DNA of 52,414 bases, taken from CAZLHO01 sp964559455. GTDB lineage: Bacteria; Krumholzibacteriota; Krumholzibacteriia; LZORAL124-64-63. The notes beneath the pieces were generated by a model. The model did not search any database. It was not told where the DNA came from and worked only from the letters and a program-made list of their open reading frames with translations. Location: NCBI GenBank assembly GCA_964559455.1, contig CAZLHO010000016.1, positions 1-52,414 of the forward strand, given 5' to 3'. The position numbers were made by a program, and so were the translations under genes. Below are positions 31,860 through 39,762 of this stretch, piece by piece; position 1 is the first letter of the stretch, and each line of letters starts with the position of its first letter.

Positions 31860-34190
31860 ATGGGAGCCCAGGACAGGGACTCGGGCGCGCGTCGGCGCGC
31901 CGCAGGAACGATCCGGCCTCGGGCCGTGATTTGGGCGGCCAGGCTGGCGGCCCTGGTCCTGGCGCCGCTTCTCTTCCTGGCGGTCGTCGAGGGCGGACTG
32001 CGTCTGGTCGGCTCCGGTCATCCCACCGCCTACTTCATCCGCTCGGCCGACGGCGAGCACCTCGAGGCCAACCCCTGGTTCGGCTGGCGCTTCTTCGGCG
32101 CCGACCTCAGCCGCATGCCCACCCCCACGCGCATCGACGCGCGGAAGCCCGAGGGGGTCTACCGGATCTTCGTGCTCGGGGCCTCGGCCGCTCGGGGCGA
32201 GCCCAACCCGGCGTTCAGCTTCGGCCGCGTGCTCGAGACGATGCTCGCCGCGCGCCGCCCCGACCTGCGCTTCGAGGTCGTCAACACCGCGATGACGGCC
32301 GTCAACTCGCACGTCGTCCGCCACGTGGCCCGCGAATGCGCCGGGCTGGAGCCCGACCTCTTCGTGGTCTACATGGGCAATAACGAGGTGGTGGGGCCCT
32401 ATGGGGCCGGCTCGGCGGTCAGGGGCTTCCTGGGATCGCGCCGGGCCGTGGACGCCAGCGTGCGCCTGCGCGGCACCCGGACGGGACAGCTGCTGACCGC
32501 CGCGGGCCGCGCCGTGGCCGCGCGTCGTGACGATGTCCGGCGGGAGTGGGGCGGCCTGGAGATGTTCCGGGAGCAGCTGGTGACCGCCGACGACCCCCGG
32601 CTCGAACGGGTCTACGGGAATTACGCGGCCAACCTGGAGGACATCCTCGCCGTCGCCCGCGAGGCCGGCGCGCCGGTGATCCTGTCGACCGTGCTGACGA
32701 ACCTGCGGGACCAGCCGCCGCTGGCGTCGGTGCATCGCGACGACCTGGACGAGGCCGGGCGCGAGCGCTGGCGGGCCCTATTCGAGGCGGGGGAAAGCCT
32801 GGCCGCCGAGGGGGATGCGGCGGGGGCGCTGCAGCGCTACCTGGCCGCCGCGGCGCTCGACGACCGCCGGGCCGATCTCCACTTCCGCATGGGCGAGGCC
32901 TACCTGGTCCAGGGTCGGACGGAGGACGCGGCCCGGGCCTTCGTCCTCGCCCGCGACCTCGACGCCCTGCGCTTCCGCGCCGATTCCCGCATCAACGAGA
33001 TCGTGCGGCGCGTCGGGGAGGCGGGCGCGGGGGCGGGGGTCCGTCTGGTCGACGTCGCCGCCGACGTCCGCTATCCCGGCCCGCCGCCGCAGCCGATCCC
33101 CGGCGGCGAGCTGCTGTATGAGCACGTCCACATGAATTTCGTCGGCAACTACCTCGTCGCCGCCGAACTCTACGCGGCGGTCCGCGACCTGCTGCCTCCG
33201 GCGCCGCGCGCCGCCGGGAACGACGCGCCGCCCGGAATCGCCGAATGCGCCGCGAGCCTGGTCTACACGCCCTACGATCAATGCGCCGACGCGGTCAAGA
33301 TCGCGCGCATCACCGCCAAGCCGCCCTTCGCCCCGGAACAGGGCGAACGGGACGCCGCCCGCGCCGCGAGGCTCGAGGCGGAGCTCAACGAGGACATCCT
33401 GGCCCGCTCCGAGAACGACTACCGGCGCGCTCTCTCCGCACGTCCCGCCGACCTGCTGCTGCGCGCCGACTACGCCGACCTGCTCTCCTCGCGGGGCCGC
33501 TTCGCCGACGCCGCCCGGGAGTTCGAGGGCCTGCTCGCCGTCTATCCCCGGTCCTCGGACTGGCTGGTGAAGCTCGGCGACGTGCTGCGCGAACTCGGCA
33601 GGGACGCCGACGCCGTGGACCGTTACCGCCGGGCGCTGGACATCAACGGGACCCGCGTGGACGCTCTCGTGGGCCGCGCGGTTTCGCTGGGCCGTCTCGG
33701 CCGCGCCGACGAGGCGGAATCCGACCTGCGCCGCGCCCTGGACATCCGCCCCGCCGACGCCGGCGCGAATTTCGAGCTCGGCCGGCTCGAATTGGGCAGG
33801 GGCGAAGCCGCGGACGCCCGCGATCATTTCCTCGTCGCCCTGCGCAAGCAGCCCGACACGCCGGCCTTCTTCAGGCACCTCGGAGCCGCGATGGCGCGCG
33901 CCGCCGCGCCGCCGCCCGAACCGATCCTCCTGCGGGACGTCCGCATCGCCGATCTCCTGCTCTTCCTGGAGGTCCGGGCCGGGGTCCCGGTCGCGGGCGA
34001 CTGGCCGGCGCTGGCGGCCGTCGGCGTGACGCCGGAGACGAGGGTCGACTGCCCGGTCCTCGAGCCCGGCATCGAGCGGACCCTGGAGGCCGCCGCCCGG
34101 GCGATCGGTCCGGAGGCGCTTCTCCGCCGGTCCGACGGCGGCTATCTCTTCACGGCGGGGGGGGGCGGAATCCCGGAAAGCGGGCCCTGA
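31860..34190 (+). CDS. Membrane-anchored SGNH/GDSL-type hydrolase with TPR repeats
   Basis: A 776-residue protein, last in the carbamoyltransferase operon. A basic N-terminus and one membrane helix (AARLAALVLAPLLFLAVVEG) place the rest outside the inner membrane. The SGNH domain follows: block I is GASAARGEP (GAS in place of GDS, Ser retained), block III is VVYMGNNEVVGPY, and block V is HMNFVGNYLVA with the catalytic His. A TPR pair (residues about 305-370, EAGESLAAEGDAAGALQRYL) is inserted in the SGNH domain, and five or more TPRs follow from about residue 520 to 690 (for example DRYRRALDINGTRVDALVGR). SGNH members act as esterases, and related AlgX/AlgJ-type proteins acetylate polysaccharides; direction cannot be told. 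ATG 31860 has GGGGGAGG four bases upstream. Confidence 0.85.
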   Translation: MGAQDRDSGARRRAAGTIRPRAVIWAARLAALVLAPLLFLAVVEGGLRLVGSGHPTAYFIRSADGEHLEANPWFGWRFFGADLSRMPTPTRIDARKPEGVYRIFVLGASAARGEPNPAFSFGRVLETMLAARRPDLRFEVVNTAMTAVNSHVVRHVARECAGLEPDLFVVYMGNNEVVGPYGAGSAVRGFLGSRRAVDASVRLRGTRTGQLLTAAGRAVAARRDDVRREWGGLEMFREQLVTADDPRLERVYGNYAANLEDILAVAREAGAPVILSTVLTNLRDQPPLASVHRDDLDEAGRERWRALFEAGESLAAEGDAAGALQRYLAAAALDDRRADLHFRMGEAYLVQGRTEDAARAFVLARDLDALRFRADSRINEIVRRVGEAGAGAGVRLVDVAADVRYPGPPPQPIPGGELLYEHVHMNFVGNYLVAAELYAAVRDLLPPAPRAAGNDAPPGIAECAASLVYTPYDQCADAVKIARITAKPPFAPEQGERDAARAARLEAELNEDILARSENDYRRALSARPADLLLRADYADLLSSRGRFADAAREFEGLLAVYPRSSDWLVKLGDVLRELGRDADAVDRYRRALDINGTRVDALVGRAVSLGRLGRADEAESDLRRALDIRPADAGANFELGRLELGRGEAADARDHFLVALRKQPDTPAFFRHLGAAMARAAAPPPEPILLRDVRIADLLLFLEVRAGVPVAGDWPALAAVGVTPETRVDCPVLEPGIERTLEAAARAIGPEALLRRSDGGYLFTAGGGGIPESGP

Positions 34191-34220
34191 ACTCCGAAGG
34201 CGCATCCCGGGCATGCGAGA

Positions 34221-34248
34221 AAGGCCGGCGTCGGACGACGCCGGCCTT
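34221..34248. terminator. Bidirectional terminator between convergent units
   Basis: A perfect 12-bp inverted repeat, AAGGCCGGCGTC around GGAC, with A- and T-ends on either side. It serves the carbamoyltransferase operon on the plus strand and possibly the fasciclin gene on the minus strand. Confidence 0.55.
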
Positions 34249-34324
34249 CTGCGACTGGAGCGGGCGGGGGACGGAGCGTCCGCACGCGGGGATGAAGGCC
34301 GTCCGCCCCTTCGCCCGCGAGCGC

Positions 34325-34852
34325 TCAGTTCTCGTCCGCGGGCACCAGGACCGTATCGATGACATGGATCACGCCGTTGCTGGCCATGATGTCGGCCTTG
34401 GTCACGTTGGCCATCCCGACGCGGACGCCTTCGGTGGTGTCGATCGCCAGATCCTGGCCGCTCAGGGTGCGGGCCTTCTCGAGCTTCACGACCTCGCCGC
34501 TGGTCACGGCGCCGGCGGCGACATGATGCAGCAGAACGCGCTTCAGGGCTTCGGGATTGGCCAGCAGAGCCTCGACGGTGCCCTCGGGCAGCTTGGCGAA
34601 GGCCTCATCAGTGGGGGCGAAGACGGTGAAGGGACCCTCGCCCGAGAGGGTCTCGGCCAGGCCGGCGGCGTCGATCGCGGCGGCCAGGGTGGTGAATCCG
34701 GCCGCGCCGGCCATGGCGTAGATGGTCTTCGCCTGCGCGGCCTCGGCGTGATCGGAGCCGCAGGCTCCGCAGTGGGCCGACGCGGGGCCCGAGGCGACGG
34801 CCAGGGCGAGGACGGTCAGGCTCAGGATGGTCGGGATTGTGAACTTCTTCAT
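34325..34852 (-). CDS. Secreted fasciclin (FAS1) domain protein
   Basis: A 175-residue exported protein: MKKFTIPTILSLTVLALAVA then a cleavage site around ASA. The mature N-terminus has a small Cys/His cluster (HCGACGSDHAE) that could bind metal or form a disulfide. One FAS1 domain fills the rest, with H1 motif GPFTVFAPTDEAFAKLP, the LLHHVAAG centre and the H2 motif ASNGVIHVIDTVLVP. FAS1 proteins mediate adhesion or act in the periplasm; several bacterial ones are induced by light or stress. ATG 34852 has GGAGG six bases upstream. Its AT-rich promoter shares features with those around the B12-photoreceptor regulator gene, so co-regulation is likely. Confidence 0.88.
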   Translation of the reverse strand: MKKFTIPTILSLTVLALAVASGPASAHCGACGSDHAEAAQAKTIYAMAGAAGFTTLAAAIDAAGLAETLSGEGPFTVFAPTDEAFAKLPEGTVEALLANPEALKRVLLHHVAAGAVTSGEVVKLEKARTLSGQDLAIDTTEGVRVGMANVTKADIMASNGVIHVIDTVLVPADEN

Positions 34853-34921
34853 GATCAGCCTCCAGGATCGAGACGGGAATCGCGCTGAATCGGAGGTTGG
34901 TCCCCCGCGCCAATAAAAGAC

Positions 34922-34977
34922 AAAATAACTCCACATTGTGTCTTTGTCAATATTATTTCATGGACAAAAACTAGACA
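34922..34977 (-). promoter_or_regulatory. AT-rich promoter and repeat operator of the fasciclin gene
   Basis: The minus strand has TTGACA (34950-34945), exactly 17 bases, then TATTTT, a strong sigma70 promoter in an AT-rich island. Just upstream of the minus-35, on the plus strand, TGGACAAAAACTAGACA (34961-34977) contains two TnGACA half-sites with an 11-bp repeat interval. The nonamer ATATTGACA is shared with the promoter of the B12-binding regulator gene. Confidence 0.65.
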
Positions 34978-35006
34978 TTTGGAGATGGGGCGCTTGCAGG
35001 CCCGGC

Positions 35007-36482
35007 TCAGGGCCGCTCGGCGTGGCGGCGGATGCCGTCGAGCATTCCCCGGAATACGGGTTTGTGGAAGGGCGTGACCGCGAACCAGTAGATCAGGCCG
35101 CCGAGTCCCCGGGGACGGAAATAGGCGGTCTGGCTCAGGGTGCTGCGCAGCGGCATGTCGGGCAGAGGGGAAACGGAGAATTCCAGCTGGGCGACCCCGG
35201 GCAGCTTCATCTCGGCGCGCAGGGTCAGGCGCCTTCCGGGCTCGACGCCGGTGACCCGCCAGAAATCCAGGACGTCCCCGTATTCGACCCGGTCGGGATG
35301 GCGTCGGCCTCTGCCGAGGCCGGGACCGCCGACCAGGCGGTCCAGCAGGCCGCGCAGGCGCCAGAGAATGTCGGCGGCGTACCAGCCGTTGCGACCGCCC
35401 ACCCGGCAGACGGAGGCGAAGACCCGCTGCGCGGGGGCGTCCACCTCGATCTCTCGCCGGTCGACGTAGGTCGTGCCTCCGGCCCAGTCGGGGTCGCCGG
35501 GCACGACGCCGGCGTCGAGCCAGCTCGATTCGACATCCCCGCTCCGGCTGCGGCCCAGGGCTGCTTCAACGGCTTCGCGGGCGCCCAGCAGGCGCTGGGG
35601 CATCAGGCGCGCCGCCTCGCCGTCGCGGCAGACGACCCGGTTGCGCAGGCCCATCGCCAGGGGACGGGCGATGCGGTGCCCCACGGGCGTCACCAGGTGG
35701 ATCCAGTAGGAGCTCAGCCGGGGCGTGAGCACGGGCACGGGTATGATCGGGCGCCGCCTCAGCTTCAGGGCCTCGGCCATGATCCTCATCAGGTCGTGGT
35801 AGGTCAGGATGTCCGGTCCGCCGATGTCGAGAGTCCGGCCCAGGGTCTCCGGGGAGTCCAGGCAGGCGGTCAGGTAGTGGAGGGCGTTGCCCACGGCGAT
35901 GGGCTGGCATTCGGTGCGGACCCAGCGGGGGGTGATCATCGCGGGCAGGCGCTCGACGAGGTAGCGCAGGATCTCGAAGGAGGCCGAGCCGGAGCCGATG
36001 ATCATCGCTGCCCGCAGGGTCGTCAGCGGTGCGGACCCGGAAGCCAGGGCGCGCTCCACCTCGCGGCGCGATTCGAGATGCTCGCTCAATCCCTCGCCGG
36101 TCTCGCCCAGCCCGCCCAGGTAGACGATCCGCTCCAGGCCGGCCAGCTCCGCGGCGGACGCGAAGTTGCGGGCCAGCTCCAGGTCCAGGTCCCGATAGCT
36201 GGTTCCGGCGGCGATCATCGAGTGGACCAGGTAGTAGGCGGCTCCGCATCCGGCCATGGCTTCGGCCAGGGCTGCGGGATCGCCGAGGTCGCCCCGGACG
36301 ATCTCGATCCCGGGATCGCGGGCCCAGGTGCGGCATTCGAGCTTCGCCGGGTCACGGACCAGGCAACGGACCCGGCGTCCCGACTCGAGCAGCCGGGGGG
36401 CCAGGCGGCCGCCGATGTAGCCGGTGGCGCCGGTCAGGAAGACGGGCCGGTTCGACATTTCGTGGTCACGGTTCCTGTTCAT
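35007..36482 (-). CDS. SDR-type NAD(P)-binding protein with C-terminal DUF2867 (SRPBCC-like) domain
   Basis: A 491-residue two-domain protein. The N-terminal half is an atypical short-chain dehydrogenase fold: FLTGATGYIGGRLAPRLL (nucleotide-binding TGxxGxxG), RGDLGDPAALAEAMAGCGAAYYLVHSM, and VYLGGLGETGEGLSEHL. The C-terminal DUF2867 domain starts near VDRREIEVDAPAQRVFASVCRVGG and ends FAVTPFHKPVFRGMLDGIRRHAE. This architecture frequently accompanies LitR/CarH-type photoreceptor genes, as here. ATG 36482 overlaps the regulator stop as ATGA and is preferred; ATG 36458 (MSNRPVFLTG) is the alternative. The catalytic activity is unknown. Confidence 0.88.
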   Translation of the reverse strand: MNRNRDHEMSNRPVFLTGATGYIGGRLAPRLLESGRRVRCLVRDPAKLECRTWARDPGIEIVRGDLGDPAALAEAMAGCGAAYYLVHSMIAAGTSYRDLDLELARNFASAAELAGLERIVYLGGLGETGEGLSEHLESRREVERALASGSAPLTTLRAAMIIGSGSASFEILRYLVERLPAMITPRWVRTECQPIAVGNALHYLTACLDSPETLGRTLDIGGPDILTYHDLMRIMAEALKLRRRPIIPVPVLTPRLSSYWIHLVTPVGHRIARPLAMGLRNRVVCRDGEAARLMPQRLLGAREAVEAALGRSRSGDVESSWLDAGVVPGDPDWAGGTTYVDRREIEVDAPAQRVFASVCRVGGRNGWYAADILWRLRGLLDRLVGGPGLGRGRRHPDRVEYGDVLDFWRVTGVEPGRRLTLRAEMKLPGVAQLEFSVSPLPDMPLRSTLSQTAYFRPRGLGGLIYWFAVTPFHKPVFRGMLDGIRRHAERP

Positions 36483-37420
36483 TGGACCAGGGTCTCGATC
36501 TCGCGGCGCAGGTCGTCCAGGCCGGCGGTGTGGCGGGCGCCGATCTCCGCCAGGGCCTCGCTGTAGGAGGGGGCGGCCTCGCCGCCGACGACGATGTCCA
36601 CGTCGGGCCCGATCAGCTGGCGGATGCGGCGCAGTTCCTCGTGCATCCTGGGGTCGCCGGGAGGGAAGACCAGGCTCAGCACCAGCACCCGCGCCTCTTT
36701 CCGGACGCAGACGGCGGCGATCTCCTCGGCGGGCAGGTTGGGCCCCAGGTAGACGACGTCCCAGCCGGCTTCCATCACGGTGTTGGCGGCGAGCAGGGCG
36801 CCCAGTTCGTGAAGCTGCCCGGCGGGGGTCGTGACCAGCGCGACCGGCGCGTTGGCGGGTCCCGCGCCGTGTCGCACGGTATCCAGGAAGGTGCGCACGA
36901 TCGAGGTGGCCAGGTGCTCGTGAGCGATGCGCAGTTCGCCTTGGCGCCAGAGGTCGCCCACGGAGCGCATCAGGGGCACGATCAGGTCCTGCCGCATGCG
37001 GGCCGGGCTCAGGGCCACCGAGGCCGTCGTCAGACAACGCTCCAGGCGATGGTGGTCCAGGTCGCGGATCGCCGCCAGGCTCTCGTCCAGGAAGTCCTCG
37101 GCGCCCACGCCTTTGACGGGGGTCGGGCGAGCCGTCCTGGGCGCCGCGTCCAGATCCTCGCGGACCAGGGCCTCGAGGTCCTGGAGATCCAGGCGGGCCA
37201 CGTCGCTGATCCGGCGGCCGGCGTCCACGGCGCGCTTCATCAGGCGCAGGCGCTCGACGTCCAGATCGGAATAGAGGCGCCGCGCGGTGCTGGTGCGGCC
37301 CGGCACGACGGCGCCGTAGCGGCGCTCCCAGGCGCGCAGCACGTCGGCCGGGATGTCGGTGCGGGTCGAAACGACCCCGATGGGGTGCCGGGGATCACTT
37401 TCCGGGATCTTCTTGTCCAT
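36479..37420 (-). CDS. MerR-family adenosylcobalamin photoreceptor regulator (CarH/LitR-like)
   Basis: A 313-residue transcription factor. The N-terminal winged-helix MerR domain (IGVVSTRTDIPADVLRAWERRYG, then RLYSDLDVERL) is followed by a four-helix bundle and a Rossmann B12-binding domain. The light-sensing signature is complete: Trp158, nine residues, Glu168-His169 (LWRQGELRIAHEHL) and the lower axial His204 in AGQLHELG. The 36-residue interval from Glu to His equals that of Thermus thermophilus CarH (Glu141-His177, from memory). In the dark such proteins with adenosylcobalamin tetramerise and repress; light breaks the Co-C bond and releases DNA. ATG 37420 has AAAGGAG six bases upstream. 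The SDR gene follows by ATGA overlap. It probably controls its own AT-rich promoter. Confidence 0.92.
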   Translation of the reverse strand: MDKKIPESDPRHPIGVVSTRTDIPADVLRAWERRYGAVVPGRTSTARRLYSDLDVERLRLMKRAVDAGRRISDVARLDLQDLEALVREDLDAAPRTARPTPVKGVGAEDFLDESLAAIRDLDHHRLERCLTTASVALSPARMRQDLIVPLMRSVGDLWRQGELRIAHEHLATSIVRTFLDTVRHGAGPANAPVALVTTPAGQLHELGALLAANTVMEAGWDVVYLGPNLPAEEIAAVCVRKEARVLVLSLVFPPGDPRMHEELRRIRQLIGPDVDIVVGGEAAPSYSEALAEIGARHTAGLDDLRREIETLVQ

Positions 37421-37443
37421 GAGGAACTCCTTTCATAGTGCAG

Positions 37444-37472
37444 AATTTAGGTCAATGTCCAAATAATGTCAA
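37444..37472 (-). promoter_or_regulatory. Promoter/operator of the B12-photoreceptor regulator gene
   Basis: The minus strand has TTGACA, exactly 17 bases, then TAAATT. Inside the promoter TTGACATTATTTGGACA repeats TnGACA at an 11-bp interval, followed by TTGACC. The first repeat coincides with the minus-35 box, so binding there would block polymerase. CarH tetramers bind tandem 11-bp direct repeats, which this arrangement fits. Confidence 0.65.
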
Positions 37473-37491
37473 TATCTTTTCTTATACAGAC

Positions 37492-37539
37492 TTGACAAGT
37501 CCTGTTTGTGTAGTTATTGTCTTGGACAAGTTCGATACA
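37492..37539 (+). promoter_or_regulatory. Divergent AT-rich promoter with 11-bp-spaced repeats
   Basis: TTGACA (37492), exactly 17 bases, then TATTGT (37515-37520), driving the plus strand toward the truncated DUF378 frame. TGGACAAGTTCGATACA (37523-37539) repeats a TGGACA/GATACA pair at an 11-bp interval over the predicted start site; the second copy is degenerate. Confidence 0.6.
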
Positions 37540-37596
37540 TTCTCGGGTTCGCCGCGCAGGAGATCCGAGAGGGAGATAAGCAGAAAGGACACCGTC

Positions 37597-37677
37597 ATGA
37601 AGAGCCTGGACGTTCTCGCCGCCGTGCTTCTGGTCGTCGGAGGCCTCAACTGGGGCTTGGCGGCTGAAGTCGCCTGA
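37597..37677 (+). pseudogene. Truncated DUF378 membrane protein (26 codons)
   Basis: The frame encodes MKSLDVLAAVLLVVGGLNWG, which is the conserved start of DUF378 small membrane proteins (usually 60-80 residues with two helices), then a few unrelated residues and TGA. The second helix and its LVGLAGL-like end cannot be found in any of the three following frames, so it is a 3' truncation and not a frameshift. It has a good ribosome site (AAAGGA seven bases upstream) and a strong divergent promoter, so a 26-residue membrane peptide may still be made. The 200 bases after it hold only an inverted repeat. Confidence 0.6.
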
Positions 37678-37795
37678 GCCGGCCCCGCCACTACGGCCCC
37701 GGGCGAGCCCCCGATCCGGTCACAGTCTCGCGTGCACCCTCGGCGACTGGACGGATGGAGACCCCGGGGCCGACCGAACCATCGGATGGAATGAT

Positions 37796-37826
37796 GAAGC
37801 GGGCGGACCCGAGGTCCGCCCGCTTC
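37796..37826. terminator. Perfect 14-bp inverted repeat, probable terminator
   Basis: GAAGCGGGCGGACC with a three-base loop forms a very stable hairpin between convergent units. Neither side has a good U-tract, so it may instead stabilise 3' ends. Confidence 0.4.
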
Positions 37827-37874
37827 GTCGTGTCGTCTCCGGCCGCGATCGCGGCCGGGCCTGGGCTGCGGAGC

Positions 37875-39761
37875 CTACTCGCGCCGCAGCGCCAGAGCCC
37901 GGTCCGCGGGCCGGGCGGCCGCGGCCAGCACGGCGCTCAGGTCGGGATAGGCGTTCGCGGCCACCGTTCCCGCCGCCAGCCGCAGCGTGCGCGTCAGCGA
38001 CACGCCGTCGGGCCGGGCCGCGACGGCCAGGCTGAAGGCGTGGCCGCCGCCGGCCGCATCCAACGCGGCGGGGGCGTGGTCCAGGACCAGGCCCGCGGGC
38101 AGCGTCAGGTCCAGCCTCAGCACGGATTCCAGATCCGCGTCCAGGATCAGCGGCGAGCGGCGCTCCCTGGCGACGAGGTTCATGCCGCCTGGCAGGACGT
38201 CCCGCGGCGTGCGAGGGCCCGAAGGCAGGTCCAGCCTCAGCAGGTCGTCCCCTTCGGCAGGCAGGGTCCCCGTGGCGGTGAAGCGCAGGTGGGCCGTCTC
38301 GCGGGTCCAGGCCACCACCTCCACGTCGCCCAGTTCGGCTTCTTCCAGGAAACTGTCCGCGATCGCGCGGGCCACGGTCTCGGCGTCGTCGCCAGGATCC
38401 CGCCGCCAGAGGGCGCCGGAGGCCTGCAGATCGATGTCGGCGGCCATCAGGGCGGGGTCGTCGCCGGGCTCGATGTTCACCCGGAGTTCGCAGCGTCCCG
38501 GGGCGGCCTTGACGACGTAGGTGCGGAGGCCCAGGCCCTGGTCCTCCAGGATCAGTCCGGTGGCGCCGACCAGGTCGCAGCGGCCGGCGATGGCCCGGTC
38601 GCTGCCGGGATCGAGCCACCAGTTCTCGCCGTCGGCCTGCACGACCACTCTCAGATCGGTGAAGGCGGCCGGAGTGGCCGCGTCCTCGAGGAAGGCGTGG
38701 CCCGGCGAGAAGAAGCCGAGCTCGGGCGCCAGGCCCGCGGCCTCCAGCAATGCCCGGGCCAGCAGGGCCTTCTCCCATGCGGTGCCGCAGGACGAGGCGA
38801 AGACGCGGTCGGGATGCCGCGGGGCGCGGCCCCAGGGCTGGGGCGTGTCCACTGTCGCGAGCCGCGACCCGACCAGCGCGGCGACGCGCTGCACGATGTC
38901 CGTCCCGGTGAGGTCGGCGTCCTGGTCGTCGAAGGGAGGCAGCCGGTCCAGCCAGCGCCGCGGCTCGTCGCCGAGCGGGGCCGCGCCCGCTTCCTTCAGG
39001 CGCGTCGCCACATCCTCCCAACCCGAAGCGGCGGAAAAGACCAGGCAGGGCCGCCAGGCGGCGGGATCGGGAGCGCCGCCGTCGGCGGGCATCGCCGGCA
39101 CGTCGCGGACGGACCAGGTGCGGTCGCGTTCGCCGTCGGCCGACTCCGTCAGCAAGGGCGCGGTCAGGGCGTCGGCGTTGGCCGCCGCGGCCCGGAAACC
39201 GCCGGGGGCGGCCAGGCGCACGTCCTTGGCCAGGATGGGGAAGTCCCCCGCCAGGAACTCGCGGCCGCCGGCGGGCAGGGCGCCGGGCTCGCGGTCGCGC
39301 AGCACGTAGACCAGTTCGGTCACGCAGCCCGGCTCGGTGCCCACCAGGCTCACGACCATCTCGCGCATGCCGAGGAAGTCGGCCGCCCGGGCCACCGCGT
39401 AGGGCGTGACCTCGTTGAAGCCGTTCGCGGGCGTCGGCACCTCGCTGCCGTCGACCATGAAGGTGCGGCTGGTCAGGACCTCCAGGTCCTGCCGGGTCGA
39501 ATCCCAGCCCAGGCGGACGTCGCTCAGCGCGTCCACGGCCCAGTGGGTGTAGAGCTTGCGCACCAGCCGCACGCGCCGGGTCAGGCGCCCGGCGTCGTCG
39601 ATCCCGTAGTCGACGCCCTCGTAGAGCACGACGGCGTCGGCGCCGGCGTCGGCGAAGGCGGGGGCGGCGGCGATCAGTTCCCCGATCCCGGGACCGGCCG
39701 CGGCCGCGAGGGTCGCAGCCAGGAGGACGAGGAGGCAGGTCGTCAGTGTGGTCGTCTTCAT
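37875..39761 (-). CDS. Exported DUF3857/transglutaminase-like protein (divergent)
   Basis: A 628-residue exported protein: signal peptide MKTTTLTTCLLVLLAATLAAAA. An N-terminal DUF3857-like beta domain (YEGVDYGIDDAGRLTRRVRLVRKLY) is followed by a transglutaminase-like fold near residues 300-390. There the candidate triad is Cys in VFASSCGTAWEKALLARAL, His in SPGHAFLEDA and Asp in WWLDPGSD. The Cys segment is far from the usual RxGVCxDKA pattern, so activity is uncertain. The C-terminal part looks like beta-sandwich. ATG 39761 has GGGGG six bases upstream and starts one base after the stop of the upstream, better-conserved DUF3857 gene, so the two are coupled and likely arose by ancient duplication. 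Confidence 0.75.
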   Translation of the reverse strand: MKTTTLTTCLLVLLAATLAAAAGPGIGELIAAAPAFADAGADAVVLYEGVDYGIDDAGRLTRRVRLVRKLYTHWAVDALSDVRLGWDSTRQDLEVLTSRTFMVDGSEVPTPANGFNEVTPYAVARAADFLGMREMVVSLVGTEPGCVTELVYVLRDREPGALPAGGREFLAGDFPILAKDVRLAAPGGFRAAAANADALTAPLLTESADGERDRTWSVRDVPAMPADGGAPDPAAWRPCLVFSAASGWEDVATRLKEAGAAPLGDEPRRWLDRLPPFDDQDADLTGTDIVQRVAALVGSRLATVDTPQPWGRAPRHPDRVFASSCGTAWEKALLARALLEAAGLAPELGFFSPGHAFLEDAATPAAFTDLRVVVQADGENWWLDPGSDRAIAGRCDLVGATGLILEDQGLGLRTYVVKAAPGRCELRVNIEPGDDPALMAADIDLQASGALWRRDPGDDAETVARAIADSFLEEAELGDVEVVAWTRETAHLRFTATGTLPAEGDDLLRLDLPSGPRTPRDVLPGGMNLVARERRSPLILDADLESVLRLDLTLPAGLVLDHAPAALDAAGGGHAFSLAVAARPDGVSLTRTLRLAAGTVAANAYPDLSAVLAAAARPADRALALRRE

Positions 39762-39762
39762 G

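Noticed and set aside
37672..37677. Reading the TGA of the DUF378 frame as selenocysteine
   Set aside because: The sequence after the TGA does not resemble the rest of DUF378, no hairpin with a short G-starting loop follows, and the family has no Cys at this position.
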